DNA from: Bombella intestini
GTDB lineage: Bacteria; Pseudomonadota; Alphaproteobacteria; Acetobacterales; Acetobacteraceae
Reading direction: 5' to 3'
DNA: 64,000 bases
Assembly (NCBI RefSeq): GCF_002003665.1
Contig: NZ_JATM01000001.1
Span: 558,001-622,000 of the forward strand
Part shown: piece by piece, positions 48,528 to 61,151 of the stretch
How the letters are laid out: every line of letters starts with the position of its first letter
Position numbering within the stretch: the first letter of the stretch is position 1
Notes under the pieces: model-generated
Databases searched by the model: none
What the model was told of the DNA's origin: nothing
Seen by the model: only the letters and a program-made list of their open reading frames with translations
Made by a program: the position numbers and the translations under genes

Positions 48528-49574
48528 ATGGTCAGCAGCATCCTCAAATCCCACATGGTTTCATACCGTTTCAGTCTTTCGGCTCTTGGCGCACCGGCTC
48601 TACTCGGGCTTGCCCTTCTTACGGGCTGCTCCAGCTCCGATGCCGACATACAGGCAAAACTGCCACGCACGGCAGATGCCGAGACCCTCTATAACTACGG
48701 GATTGATGCCCTGCATGGCGGGCATTACAAGCTGGCCAGCAGTGAATTCGAGCTCCTCCAGCAGAATTTCCCTTATTCCGGCTATACGGGCAGTGCCGAA
48801 CTGATGGAAGGTTACGCCTACTACCTACAGGGTGAGTATGCGCTTTCTGTCCAGCAGCTAGAACGCTACCTTCAGCTTCATCCCACCAGCCCGGATGCCG
48901 CTTACGCCTATTATCTGCGTGGCCTCTGCTATTACGAGCAAATCGGCGATGTTTCCCGAGATCAGCTTGGCACGCTGGAAGCTATGGATGCTCTTCAGGA
49001 AGTCATAACACGCTTCCCTCAGACTTCTTATGCGCGTGATGCCCAGCTGAAAATTGACCTCTGCCGTGACCATCTGGCCGGTAAAGAGATGTATGTTGGC
49101 CGCTACTACCAGCGGGAAAAAGACTATCAGGCCGCTTATAGCCGTTACCAGCGGGTGATTCAGGACTTCCAAACGACCAACCATGTGCCGGAAGCATTGG
49201 AGCGTCTGGTGGAGGTCAATCTGGACCTCGGCTTGCCAGATGAGGCTCGTCAGGCCGCAGCTGTCCTCGGTTATAACTCACCAGATAGCCGCTGGTATCG
49301 TCTCGCCTATGACAAGCTGAAATATAACAATCAGCTTACGCCACAACTGCCAAAGCCCTCTCGTAGCCAGCAAAAGCAGGAGCGGCGCGCAAAGAAACAC
49401 CATAACGTGGCACCGCCGCCCGTGCAGAAGAAGGCGCCGACATCTCCAGATGCTGTCATTGTACAGCCTGTCTCTACAACACAGTCTGCACCTGTTGATT
49501 CTGTCGAGATTCCCCCCGTACCGGCTGCAGCCTCTGGCTCCAGCCATCAGAATAATGGAAAGACATCGCACTAA
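48528..49574 (+). CDS. bamD: Outer membrane assembly lipoprotein BamD
   Basis: TPR lipoprotein of the BAM complex. The signal peptide ends in a lipobox (LLGLALLTGCSSSDAD), and residues 45-270 form about five TPR repeats, with ADAETLYNYGIDALHGGHY, YAYYLQGEYALSVQQLERYL, YYLRGLCYYEQIGDVSRDQ and RYYQREKDYQAAYSRYQRV. The C-terminal 70 residues are basic then proline/serine-rich, longer than in E. coli BamD. ATG 48555 would give a tighter signal peptide. With bamE at the start of the window, two BAM lipoproteins are present. Confidence 0.93.
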   Translation: MVSSILKSHMVSYRFSLSALGAPALLGLALLTGCSSSDADIQAKLPRTADAETLYNYGIDALHGGHYKLASSEFELLQQNFPYSGYTGSAELMEGYAYYLQGEYALSVQQLERYLQLHPTSPDAAYAYYLRGLCYYEQIGDVSRDQLGTLEAMDALQEVITRFPQTSYARDAQLKIDLCRDHLAGKEMYVGRYYQREKDYQAAYSRYQRVIQDFQTTNHVPEALERLVEVNLDLGLPDEARQAAAVLGYNSPDSRWYRLAYDKLKYNNQLTPQLPKPSRSQQKQERRAKKHHNVAPPPVQKKAPTSPDAVIVQPVSTTQSAPVDSVEIPPVPAAASGSSHQNNGKTSH

Positions 49575-49626
49575 GGCGGGTTCGTTATTGCCGTACTCGT
49601 GTCGCAATTCTTTCTGAAAAGTAACA

Positions 49627-49667
49627 TGTGAGGCTGGAAATATCTGGCCTCACAACGTTTCTCTTTG
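49627..49667 (+). terminator. Possible terminator after bamD
   Basis: An 8-bp perfect stem (TGTGAGGC/GCCTCACA) with a 12-base loop, about 50 bases after bamD, is followed by a T/C-rich stretch (ACGTTTCTCTTTG). Confidence 0.45.
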
Positions 49668-49788
49668 TCCGGCCGGTGCAACCACTTGCACGGATCAAGT
49701 TTCTTCCTGACTATCGGGCACCGCATTTTCTGCAAACCCTAACAGAAACATGGAACGAGTGTTTCTGCCGGTTCTGGAGGCTGCATTT

Positions 49789-53600
<3,812 letters not shown>

Positions 53601-53660
53601 ATGCTGCCAAAACAAACAAGGGCAATGCTAACCCTCTAACGTCTTCATAGACTGGGCCTA

Positions 53661-53697
53661 CATTCTCTTCTGGGGGTTTTTCTCTCAGAAGAGAATG
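53661..53697. terminator. Hairpin between ligA and the GT8 gene
   Basis: A 12-bp perfect stem (CATTCTCTTCTG/CAGAAGAGAATG) with a 13-base loop lies between two convergent genes. No T-run follows on either strand, so a role in termination or mRNA stability is uncertain. Confidence 0.45.
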
Positions 53698-53751
53698 TGG
53701 AGCACATGAAAGAATATCGAGATACGTTACTACCATCCCTGAGCTGACCGC

Positions 53752-54663
53752 TTAGGCTTTATCAATTTTACTCCACATAAAGCCACAGATCACCTTAGGT
53801 AAACTTTGTCTAATCTCCTCCTTCACCGAGGCGACTAGTTCCCGATATTCTAACCTATATTTACTTGTCGTCTCAGGGTCGGGATGATCCCACGGCTTAG
53901 TATCTGCTACAAAATGGAATATGGACGCATTGTCCTGTGCTTCTTTCACCTGCTGTTGTATATTTAATTCAAAATCAAGGTGATTTGTATCTACATATTC
54001 AGCGTAAAAGTTCCAGCACTGTTCAAAATTATAAAGTGAGTCCCTAAAAACATGATTCAATATTGATTCATCATAAAAGGGCCATTTTTTATTGATACAT
54101 TCGATACAATATGAAGAATCTGATTCCGTAATAATATCCATATTAAAAAGAACTAGTCCGCTATTTATGTAACGACATGGATCGGCCAATCCCAGCATAT
54201 TTCTGCTAAATTTATTAAAATCTCCATAATCATCATATTTTCTGTAATTCCGTATCATACAGCGAACACCGCCAATTTTCTTATCCGAAGGAAGTTCCTG
54301 AATAATCTTCAGGATGTCATCCCTCACCAACACATCGACATCAATGCTCAATACTCGGCTAAAATCTTTAAACAGCGTAGGAATAAATAAGGGGAAATAA
54401 GTTTCCAGAGGGCGGTTCTCGTTATTGGAAAATCTTTGTTTTTCCAAAAATGAAGAACAATCAATAAATGAGATAACACTCCCGAAAGAAAAGACAACAC
54501 GCTCTACAAGTTGTATCAGTGTTTTATCAAGGTGCTTATAGAGTACAAAGAACTCGATCTTGCTTGTATCAGAACAAGTGTTCAGTATGGATTTTATCGT
54601 GATGAGTGCCGGTATCACATATTTTTTATCGAACGAAATAACTATTGGAAAAGCACTCATCAT
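53752..54663 (-). CDS. GT8-family glycosyltransferase
   Basis: Retaining GT-A glycosyltransferase of 303 residues, of the LPS glucosyl/galactosyl-transferase group. FPIVISFDKKYVIPALITI at the start, the metal-binding DxD in RVLSIDVDVLVRDDI, the acceptor region YINSGLVLFNMDI and the C-terminal IFHFVADTKPWDHP (the family's 'H-x-x-G/D-x-x-K-P-W') are present. The gene and its flanks are clearly more AT-rich than the surrounding core genes, which suggests acquisition from elsewhere. It sits alone between ligA and a corC-like gene. The acceptor is unknown; surface polysaccharide is likely. Confidence 0.85.
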   Translation of the reverse strand: MMSAFPIVISFDKKYVIPALITIKSILNTCSDTSKIEFFVLYKHLDKTLIQLVERVVFSFGSVISFIDCSSFLEKQRFSNNENRPLETYFPLFIPTLFKDFSRVLSIDVDVLVRDDILKIIQELPSDKKIGGVRCMIRNYRKYDDYGDFNKFSRNMLGLADPCRYINSGLVLFNMDIITESDSSYCIECINKKWPFYDESILNHVFRDSLYNFEQCWNFYAEYVDTNHLDFELNIQQQVKEAQDNASIFHFVADTKPWDHPDPETTSKYRLEYRELVASVKEEIRQSLPKVICGFMWSKIDKA

Positions 54664-54891
54664 TCCCTCATCAAATCACATTCTACATCGTGTGAAGCTT
54701 TTTATAATAATTTCAAAGACATGTCCTGTAATATATTCTTTACCTCTTCAAAAAAGATCTCTTCCTTAAACATTACCCAACCTAAAAAAATTATTTCCTG
54801 CTAACTGCATAAAGCAATTGAAACCTGTACCAACTCCATTATCATGCCGCCAATAATCGCTGCCTTGGCAGGGTGGCCATAGAGAGAGCAT

Positions 54892-56259
54892 ATGCCCACC
54901 ACATCATCCAGTCACCATTCCCTCATCATGCTGGTCGTTGGCCTGCTAGTCACCGTTGTACTGATCGGGGTCTCTATTCTTATTTCCCTCTCGGAAATCT
55001 CTTTTGCCGCAGCACGAGAAACCCGTATGCGGGCTCTGGCTAAAGAGGGTGACAGAAGGGCACGAGCTTTCTTACGTCTCCGCCGCAATAGCGGACAGGT
55101 GATGACAGCCATACAGATATGCCTCAATGCTGTTGGTATTCTGGGCGGTGTTGTCGGGGATGCTCTGTTGAGTGAACCTTTCGCTGCTGGCTTCCATTAT
55201 CTGGGGCTATCTGCTCCTCTATCGGACAAGGCGGGGTCTTTTACCTCATTCATCCTCGTGACGGGGCTGTTCGTGCTCTTTGCCGACCTTCTCCCCAAAC
55301 GCACAGCCATGAATGCCCCTGATAAGATTGCTCTGGCTGTAGGCTGGTTCCCTGCCCTGATCCTAAAGCTGCTTTATCCCGCTGTATGGGTCTTTTCCCA
55401 TATCGCCGACCTAGTCCTAAAGCTGCTGCGTATTCCTGCTACAGCCACAGTAGAGGCTGTAACACCGGAGGATCTCCGGGCCATTCTTGCCGCAGGAACA
55501 GCCTCCGGCATCCTGCTGGAGCAGGAACACCAGATGATCCAAAATGTTATGGCCTTACAGAACCGTTCCGTAACTTCTGCCATGACCCCACGGGACGAAA
55601 TTGTTTATTTGGATGTTAATGAAAGTCTAGAAAGCCAGCGTGATAAAGTGCGTGTCCGCCCCTATTCCCGCTACCCATTCTGTGATGGATCGCTGGATAA
55701 AGTGGTCGGCTCCATCCGTGCAGAAGACGTTCTGGTCGCCGTGGTGGACGAACCGGCCACACTAACCAATCCACAGAAGGCCCCTCCTAGACAGATATTC
55801 AACATGCGCCGAGATGTCCTGTCTCTGCCTGATACGCTGAACCTCTGGGAAACTCTGGCTCAATTCGATACTCACGGGGCCGGATTTGCACTTATCTTCA
55901 ATGAATATGGACTTGTAGTCGGGCTGATCACCTATAAAGACATTATGGGAGCCCTTATGGATGGGCTGGCCAACCCCTTTGAGGAACAGGCCATCGTTCG
56001 CCGTGATGATGATTCATGGCTTATTGATGGAGCGGCCCCCATTCTGGATGTCATTCGTGAGCTGGATATTCCCCTCTTCCACGACAATGCCGAATTTGAC
56101 ACGATCGCCGGCTTCATCACACACCGCCTGCGCCGCATGGCCCGTAAAGCAGACCGTGTCGAAATTGCCGGTTTCCGGTTTGAGGTCGTGGATGTCGAAC
56201 GGTTCCGCATTAACCAGCTTCTGGTGACCCGCATGAAGTCCGCCAACAAAAACGGATGA
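54892..56259 (+). CDS. CorC/CNNM-type membrane protein with CBS domains (hemolysin family)
   Basis: Protein of 455 residues with the layout of the TlyC/CorC-like hemolysin family: a CNNM (DUF21) domain with about four membrane helices (LIMLVVGLLVTVVLIGVSIL, LSEISFAAARETRM), a cytoplasmic CBS pair (SVTSAMTPRDEIVYLDVNES and VVGLITYKDIMGALMDG) and a C-terminal CorC/HlyC domain (VDVERFRINQLLVTRM). Relatives are linked to magnesium or cobalt efflux. One stretch in the first CBS domain is shorter and more divergent. It precedes pncA by 13 bases, suggesting co-transcription. Confidence 0.88.
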   Translation: MPTTSSSHHSLIMLVVGLLVTVVLIGVSILISLSEISFAAARETRMRALAKEGDRRARAFLRLRRNSGQVMTAIQICLNAVGILGGVVGDALLSEPFAAGFHYLGLSAPLSDKAGSFTSFILVTGLFVLFADLLPKRTAMNAPDKIALAVGWFPALILKLLYPAVWVFSHIADLVLKLLRIPATATVEAVTPEDLRAILAAGTASGILLEQEHQMIQNVMALQNRSVTSAMTPRDEIVYLDVNESLESQRDKVRVRPYSRYPFCDGSLDKVVGSIRAEDVLVAVVDEPATLTNPQKAPPRQIFNMRRDVLSLPDTLNLWETLAQFDTHGAGFALIFNEYGLVVGLITYKDIMGALMDGLANPFEEQAIVRRDDDSWLIDGAAPILDVIRELDIPLFHDNAEFDTIAGFITHRLRRMARKADRVEIAGFRFEVVDVERFRINQLLVTRMKSANKNG

Positions 56260-56272
56260 ATTCTGCCCTATC

Positions 56273-56842
56273 ATGACCTCCCATCCTCCCCTGCTCCCTG
56301 ATGCTATCACCCAGCGGGATGCTCTGCTCATTATTGATATGCAGAACGACTTCATGCCGGGTGGGGCTCTCCCCGTCTCTGGTGGGCCGGCATGTCTGCC
56401 AACTATCAACCGCCTCACCCAATACGGCTTTCGTGCTGTCATTGCCTCTCAGGACTGGCACCCGGCGCAGCATTGTTCCTTTGAAGAACAAGGCGGGCCT
56501 TGGCCCATACACTGCCTTGCAGGCTCATTCGGTGCTGCTCTGGTGGAGGGGCTGAATCAACAGAACATCACCCACATCATTCGTAAAGGAACGGCCCTAG
56601 CGGCAGATGCAAACTCTGCCTTTTATGATGATCATGGCACGAGCACAGGCCTAACCGCTCTACTGCGAGGGCTTGGCATCACACGGGTTTTTCTATGCGG
56701 TGTAGCCTTGGATGTCTGCGTACTTGCTACAGCCCGCCATGCTGTCCGAGATGGCTTTGAAACATATATCCTGCGGCAGGCCTCAGCAGGGATCGGCTCC
56801 CTACCCGCCTCCCTGCATGAAGAACGGCTCATACTCTACTGA
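56273..56842 (+). CDS. pncA: Nicotinamidase (bifunctional nicotinamidase/pyrazinamidase)
   Basis: Cysteine hydrolase that deamidates nicotinamide to nicotinate for NAD salvage. ALLIIDMQNDFMPGGALPV supplies the catalytic Asp; the metal site is SQDWHPAQHCSF; the catalytic Lys is in IIRKGTALAADANSAF; and the nucleophilic Cys is in LCGVALDVCVLATARHAV. 189 residues, normal. Begins 13 bases after the CorC-like gene; convergent with the following glycoamylase-like gene. Confidence 0.93.
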   Translation: MTSHPPLLPDAITQRDALLIIDMQNDFMPGGALPVSGGPACLPTINRLTQYGFRAVIASQDWHPAQHCSFEEQGGPWPIHCLAGSFGAALVEGLNQQNITHIIRKGTALAADANSAFYDDHGTSTGLTALLRGLGITRVFLCGVALDVCVLATARHAVRDGFETYILRQASAGIGSLPASLHEERLILY

Positions 56843-56889
56843 GCAATGCCAGAGAGCGCCGACATCTCGCCCATACCTTCTAAAAACCG

Positions 56890-58308
56890 TTATTGTTTCC
56901 GGAACCCCGCCAGATGAAGCCCTTTCTGGAGGTAAGCATTCTTCTTCATGACCTTCCAGACCAAGCCGCTACGTAGATTTTCTATCATCAGAAGAATGGG
57001 GCCCTGATCAATCCCCAACTGCTGATTATCGACCCAGAAGCTATCTCCATCGGCAAAACTGGGATTGAAGGCATCTAAAAAGCCATACTGGTTGTAAACC
57101 TTACTGCCATAGCGGGCCTTCATTGCCTGAAGCGCTGGCAAGGCAATTTCTGGTGCAAAAGCCACAGACCCACCCGCCGCCGTGGGGGCGATCGTTCCAT
57201 CATCCAGCACATAATCCCGCCCAGCCCCACGGGCACTATAAGCAAGAAAATGGCGACGCTGGCCGTCCACGTCCCTATAAGCATCCCCCGGGCCATCCGA
57301 AGCCGTCAGGCCCCAGATTTCTGAACTATAGCCTTTCCAGTGCCCCGGATTATGGCGTGCATATTCACGCTGTGCGTAAACCGCCCTGCGACTGTTCTGG
57401 AAATACGTATACCCCCGCTGACGGCTCGCTTTATCCAGAAGATAACGGAAATCTACCCAACATTCACTATATTGATGCCCAAACAAGGGAGCAAAGTTAA
57501 GCATGTCATGCCCGTAAAAGTTACCCTGCTGCCCCTTATGTGTTTCTGTCCAGCGGTCCCATGTATCAGCGGGCAAAGCATGAGTGGGTGAGCCGAGTGC
57601 CAACAAATAAAGCATCAACCCTTCATTATACCCTGTCCATTGTGAAGACAGGAAATGACCCGGCGGCATCCAACCCATACTCAACCATGAGCTTTTACCA
57701 CCGGTCATCCACTGCCAATCCACCCGGCGATAAAGCCCATCTGCCAGTGCTCGGATTTCCTGTTCCTGCCGGTTTGAGCCATCATAATAGGACTGAGCAA
57801 ACAACACCCCACCCATCAACAGGGCTGTATCTATGCTGGAAAGTTCCGACCAGTCCGCTACCCGCAATCCTGTTTCAGGGTCCAGAAAATGATAGAAAAA
57901 TCCGTGAGTGCCTGCCGTGCCGCTAGCCGCATCACCCTGAGGCAATGCTGTAAGAAAACGTAACGTAAGAAGGGTCCGCTCCACGGCCTGCTGCCGTGTG
58001 ATATAGCCCCGCTTTACCCCAATTCCATAAGCGGTCAGACCAAACCCCACACTGGCTATGCTTGCAGCCCCATGCGGCAATGGCGCACGATCCGGCACAA
58101 GCCCATTACGGGGATTGGCTGTCTCCCAGAACCAGTTAAAGGTCCGATGCTCCAAATCATCTACAAAAATGCGTTCTTTAAAGGACAGGGGATAGGCGGT
58201 CGCCTTTACCACCGGCATAACCCCGGATATCGGCAGAGCAAGGGCAACACTTACAGTTCCTACCCATAGGGTTCTAAGAAAACGATATACGGGCCGAATC
58301 ATTTTCAT
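56890..58308 (-). CDS. Exported glycoamylase-like protein (glucoamylase family, possibly GH144-type)
   Basis: Secreted or periplasmic protein of 472 residues. A signal peptide (basic MKMIRPVYRFLRTLW, hydrophobic core VGTVSVALALPISGVM) precedes an alpha/alpha-barrel-like domain containing FNWFWETANPRNGLVPDRAP, the usual start of the Pfam Glycoamylase family, and later SQWTGYNEGLMLYLLALG, NFAPLFGHQYSECWVDFR and EIWGLTASDGP. Related enzymes act on beta-1,2-glucans or other extracellular glucans; exact substrate unknown. It follows the GT32-like and beta-trefoil-like genes on the same strand, suggesting a glycan-related neighbourhood. Confidence 0.85.
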   Translation of the reverse strand: MKMIRPVYRFLRTLWVGTVSVALALPISGVMPVVKATAYPLSFKERIFVDDLEHRTFNWFWETANPRNGLVPDRAPLPHGAASIASVGFGLTAYGIGVKRGYITRQQAVERTLLTLRFLTALPQGDAASGTAGTHGFFYHFLDPETGLRVADWSELSSIDTALLMGGVLFAQSYYDGSNRQEQEIRALADGLYRRVDWQWMTGGKSSWLSMGWMPPGHFLSSQWTGYNEGLMLYLLALGSPTHALPADTWDRWTETHKGQQGNFYGHDMLNFAPLFGHQYSECWVDFRYLLDKASRQRGYTYFQNSRRAVYAQREYARHNPGHWKGYSSEIWGLTASDGPGDAYRDVDGQRRHFLAYSARGAGRDYVLDDGTIAPTAAGGSVAFAPEIALPALQAMKARYGSKVYNQYGFLDAFNPSFADGDSFWVDNQQLGIDQGPILLMIENLRSGLVWKVMKKNAYLQKGLHLAGFRKQ

Positions 58309-58341
58309 GGAAAGTATGCCTCCCCGCCTCTTGATGAGCCC

Positions 58342-59391
58342 CTAAATTAACACTCTGGTATTGATGATATTAGTGTTGCGCTTACTATAATGCGTCTCTT
58401 TCCCCACAGGCTCATGATGTGCCGCATTATCCTCAAAAATGGTATATTCGATACCATTCGAGTAACTATGAATCTGCCTTACGCTATCTTCATACTGCTC
58501 ACGATATTCGTGAAGCACCATAGAATACAGTAGAGGCCCGGTCACACGCAGAATACCGTAGGCCCCCACCCCATGAATAGCTTTCTTATAAAGGGCAATA
58601 CTGCACATAACCTGCTGGATGATGCGGCGCATTAGAGGATGGCCCGCTGCGCAAACTATATAATACTGCTCGTATTCACCATAAGGGATATGTTCAACCT
58701 CCCTATGCATACGGGCCCCATGATACCAGAAGGAAAGTAAGAACCGATCATCTGGGCGTATAACCATATCCAAGGGATAGGACATACTGGTTTTTAGGTC
58801 GAGATATACACCACCAACTGCATATAGACACAGATAACGGAAGAGATCAGCTCTGGCTGCCAGATAATCAGGGCTAATAGCCTGATAATATTTCAGAAAC
58901 TCGTCGCCATAATGCTCTTGAATAAATTTCTCTATATCGTAATAACCACCTTCAGACCAAAAATAGAACGTATAGTTCTGGTTTAGAGAAACAATATTAT
59001 TTCTATTTTCTATAAAGGCACTCGGATACACACCCGGCGATTTAGGGAAAATACCGATCTGATGGATTTGATGAGCAATTTGGTCCTGCTCGGGAAATTT
59101 CGGTACTGGAGGCGGCAGCATGTCAGGCTCGATAACACGGAATGTTTCGCACCGCTCCATATGAGGATGATAGACATCAGAAAGGTCAGGAGAGGCAGAA
59201 AGATACCCCTTACCCACCTTAAAGACCCCTACCCGGGTAACAACCTGACGATGGATCTCAAACCCCGCAGCGATGAGATCATCTTCTGTCGCCGGTACAG
59301 GGGCATCATCCTCATAATATTCACAAAGAAACTTCTGTACAATCTTGCAATCAACAAGGGCTAGATAGGTATTGTAACAAGAAACGAACAT
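58342..59391 (-). CDS. GT32-like glycosyltransferase with N-terminal beta-trefoil-like segment
   Basis: A two-part protein of 349 residues. Residues 105-215 match the DXD-containing sugar-binding region of GT32: AHQIHQIGIFPKSP, FWSEGGYYDIEKFI, DYLAARADLFRYLCLY and AVGGVYLDLKTSMSYPLD. The usual D-x-D here is D198-L-K200, so the second Asp is replaced by Lys. Residues 1-95 are unrelated to GT32 and include KGYLSASPDL and CETFRVI, resembling one repeat of a fascin- or ricin-type beta-trefoil. No signal peptide or membrane helix. Just upstream lie two proteins carrying the same kind of motif (8 bases and about 0.8 kb away). Sugar, acceptor and cell location are unknown. Confidence 0.72.
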   Translation of the reverse strand: MFVSCYNTYLALVDCKIVQKFLCEYYEDDAPVPATEDDLIAAGFEIHRQVVTRVGVFKVGKGYLSASPDLSDVYHPHMERCETFRVIEPDMLPPPVPKFPEQDQIAHQIHQIGIFPKSPGVYPSAFIENRNNIVSLNQNYTFYFWSEGGYYDIEKFIQEHYGDEFLKYYQAISPDYLAARADLFRYLCLYAVGGVYLDLKTSMSYPLDMVIRPDDRFLLSFWYHGARMHREVEHIPYGEYEQYYIVCAAGHPLMRRIIQQVMCSIALYKKAIHGVGAYGILRVTGPLLYSMVLHEYREQYEDSVRQIHSYSNGIEYTIFEDNAAHHEPVGKETHYSKRNTNIINTRVLI

Positions 59392-59398
59392 GCAGCCC

Positions 59399-60049
59399 TC
59401 AAAACGCTATATCTTTAAGACGCTTAATGCGTATATTATACTGTTTATCAGATACGAAGCCTGCGAAAGAAAAAGTTGCCATGTCGCCTTTTTTCATGCG
59501 GCCTATCTTCGCAAAATTATCTAGATTATCCAGAAAACTGATACGCTTCCTATCCAGAGAGGCAACAAACGGCTTATTATCTCCCGGAGAGAGAAAGTAC
59601 AGACCAGATATCTCCGCATTGTCATTATGGCAGACAATATGACTTACACCGGGGTCTGTAATTGCCAGAAGCCCCATATAAACATCATAAGGAAGGGGGC
59701 AAAACAATTCCCAGTCTGCTATACCTCCAGCAAAAGTGGTCTTATTATTTGACGGATTGATGCTGAGATAGTCGCCGGTTTCCTCACTACACAAAGCTAC
59801 CAGCCCCCTATCCTGCGGACATATTCTAAGGGGAGCTAACTCAACCGTCATATTGAAAATATTACGCCATTGCGGCACAAAATTTTGTGGAAAGGGATAG
59901 GGGCTAGCCACAAAGCCACTGACAAAAGCCCCCTGAAGCGGTACCCGGGCCAGTGCCTTACGATGGGGCGTATAGCATAAGACATGCCCAAAACAGTCCA
60001 TGAACCAGACTTTATCAAACGAGTAAGGTAAAACTTCCCCGGGCATCAC
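59399..60049 (-). CDS. Uncharacterised protein with beta-trefoil-like motif, paralogue of 60177-60806
   Basis: Not a recognised family. The 216-residue protein shares several blocks with its neighbour: W-F-M-D-C-F-G-H-V near residue 15, a central LVALCSEETGDYLSINPSN followed about 15 residues on by DWELF, and a late LDNLDNFAKIGRMKKGD. The central pattern (aliphatic-V-A-L, G-x-Y-x-S-x-N-P, then D-W-E-x-F) resembles repeats of fascin-like or ricin-like beta-trefoils. No signal peptide, membrane helix or enzyme motif is visible. It ends eight bases before the GT32-like gene, so the two are probably co-transcribed. A carbohydrate-binding or scaffold role is a guess. Confidence 0.6.
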   Translation of the reverse strand: MMPGEVLPYSFDKVWFMDCFGHVLCYTPHRKALARVPLQGAFVSGFVASPYPFPQNFVPQWRNIFNMTVELAPLRICPQDRGLVALCSEETGDYLSINPSNNKTTFAGGIADWELFCPLPYDVYMGLLAITDPGVSHIVCHNDNAEISGLYFLSPGDNKPFVASLDRKRISFLDNLDNFAKIGRMKKGDMATFSFAGFVSDKQYNIRIKRLKDIAF

Positions 60050-60133
60050 CCATTTCCTAAAAACAACATCAGGTCACCTGAAAATCTCTTCGCCTGAGAG
60101 TTATTGGTGTGCAGATGACAGGTCTATGTAACA

Positions 60134-60170
60134 GAAAAAAATCCCATCCCTCTTGAAGAAGGATGGGGCA
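60134..60170 (-). terminator. Terminator downstream of the 60177-60806 gene
   Basis: On the minus strand CCCATCC pairs with GGATGGG around an 11-base loop and is followed by ATTTTTTT, just after the gene's stop, separating it from the next gene of the locus. Confidence 0.78.
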
Positions 60171-60176
60171 AAAGTC

Positions 60177-60806
60177 TTACAGTTCTTTTTCTGAGCGAAC
60201 GATAACCAGCTCGGCCACATCGCCATGCGCGCTGACCAACGTTACCTCTACAGACGCACCCGGTGCCGTTGTACCAATCTTGGCCAAGTTCTCTAGATTG
60301 CGGGTGATGGAGAAAGCAAAACCACCCAGCCACGCAAAATTGCCAATATTCTCGACCACAGAAGGCCAGGTAAGAGGCGGAACAGGCTGTCCGTTCATCT
60401 CCACCTCACCATAGGAATGGTCCTGCAGGACAGACAGACCATCCAGCATTTCCTTGGTCAGGAGAATGAAACGCTCCCAGTCATATACGGCCGGAGAGTT
60501 CCAATGCGTATCATGGTTCCGTGGATTGATCGAAAAATACGTCCCGGAATCCTGGTCTTCAAGAGCCACAAGATTCGCACCTGCCTCCACAAACTGGGCA
60601 TCCGGCAGGTTATGCGCAACGCTCGAGGTATGACGGAACATGACACGGGTTGGTGTATTCAACGGCCACGAAGCCAGTATGAATGTATCCGGGTAAGAAC
60701 CAGGGGAAAAATAACTACGGATCAGAGGACCATCTTCAGAAGGCTGCTCGATCACATGACCAAACCAGTCCATGACCCAAAGACGCTGCAAACGATTCTC
60801 GCTCAT
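60177..60806 (-). CDS. Uncharacterised protein with beta-trefoil-like motif
   Basis: Not a recognised family. The 209-residue protein begins MSENRLQRLWVMDWFGHVIE and contains LVALEDQDSGTYFSINPRN followed by YDWERF (about residues 79-113) and a late ENIGNFAWLGGF and LENLAKIGTTAPG. These blocks align with the paralogue at 59399-60049, although identity outside them is low. The G-x-Y-x-S-x-N-P plus D-W-E-x-F pattern is the kind seen in fascin/ricin-type beta-trefoils. Soluble, acidic, no signal peptide. It has its own terminator, so it may be expressed separately from the downstream pair. The upstream region is strikingly AT-rich. Confidence 0.6.
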   Translation of the reverse strand: MSENRLQRLWVMDWFGHVIEQPSEDGPLIRSYFSPGSYPDTFILASWPLNTPTRVMFRHTSSVAHNLPDAQFVEAGANLVALEDQDSGTYFSINPRNHDTHWNSPAVYDWERFILLTKEMLDGLSVLQDHSYGEVEMNGQPVPPLTWPSVVENIGNFAWLGGFAFSITRNLENLAKIGTTAPGASVEVTLVSAHGDVAELVIVRSEKEL

Positions 60807-61151
60807 GGTAACACCTCATTACATCAGGGTATAAGCTGCGTTATAACAGGATAGAAAGAATGTAAACATCCCCTCACGAGAGAGAAATTTACAAATAAAA
60901 ATAATAAATTTAATTTATAAAGTTAAAAAATAAAGAAGTGAAACAAAATTTAGGCAAAGTTATTCTAATCAAAGTAAATATTCAATTCAAAGCCGAATTA
61001 AACACCAACCTTCTAAGTGCTATCTCTTTAATTTTTTTCTTCACAAAATAGATATACTCTCTTCTAACCGAAGACAGACAGAAAGAACGCCTCAAAAGGG
61101 TTAATACCCTTGTAAGAAGAACAATTCTATTAGGAATAACGTGGAATTGCA
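60807..61151. other. AT-rich intergenic region
   Basis: About 345 bases without a supportable gene, between the beta-trefoil-like gene and tRNA-Arg. The part from 60890 to 61070 is dominated by A and T, with runs such as AAAATAATAAATTTAATTTA. It must hold the promoter of the 60177-60806 gene. AT-rich curved DNA of this kind is a typical target of MucR or H-NS-like silencers, and mucR is in this window, but no specific site can be named. Confidence 0.5.
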
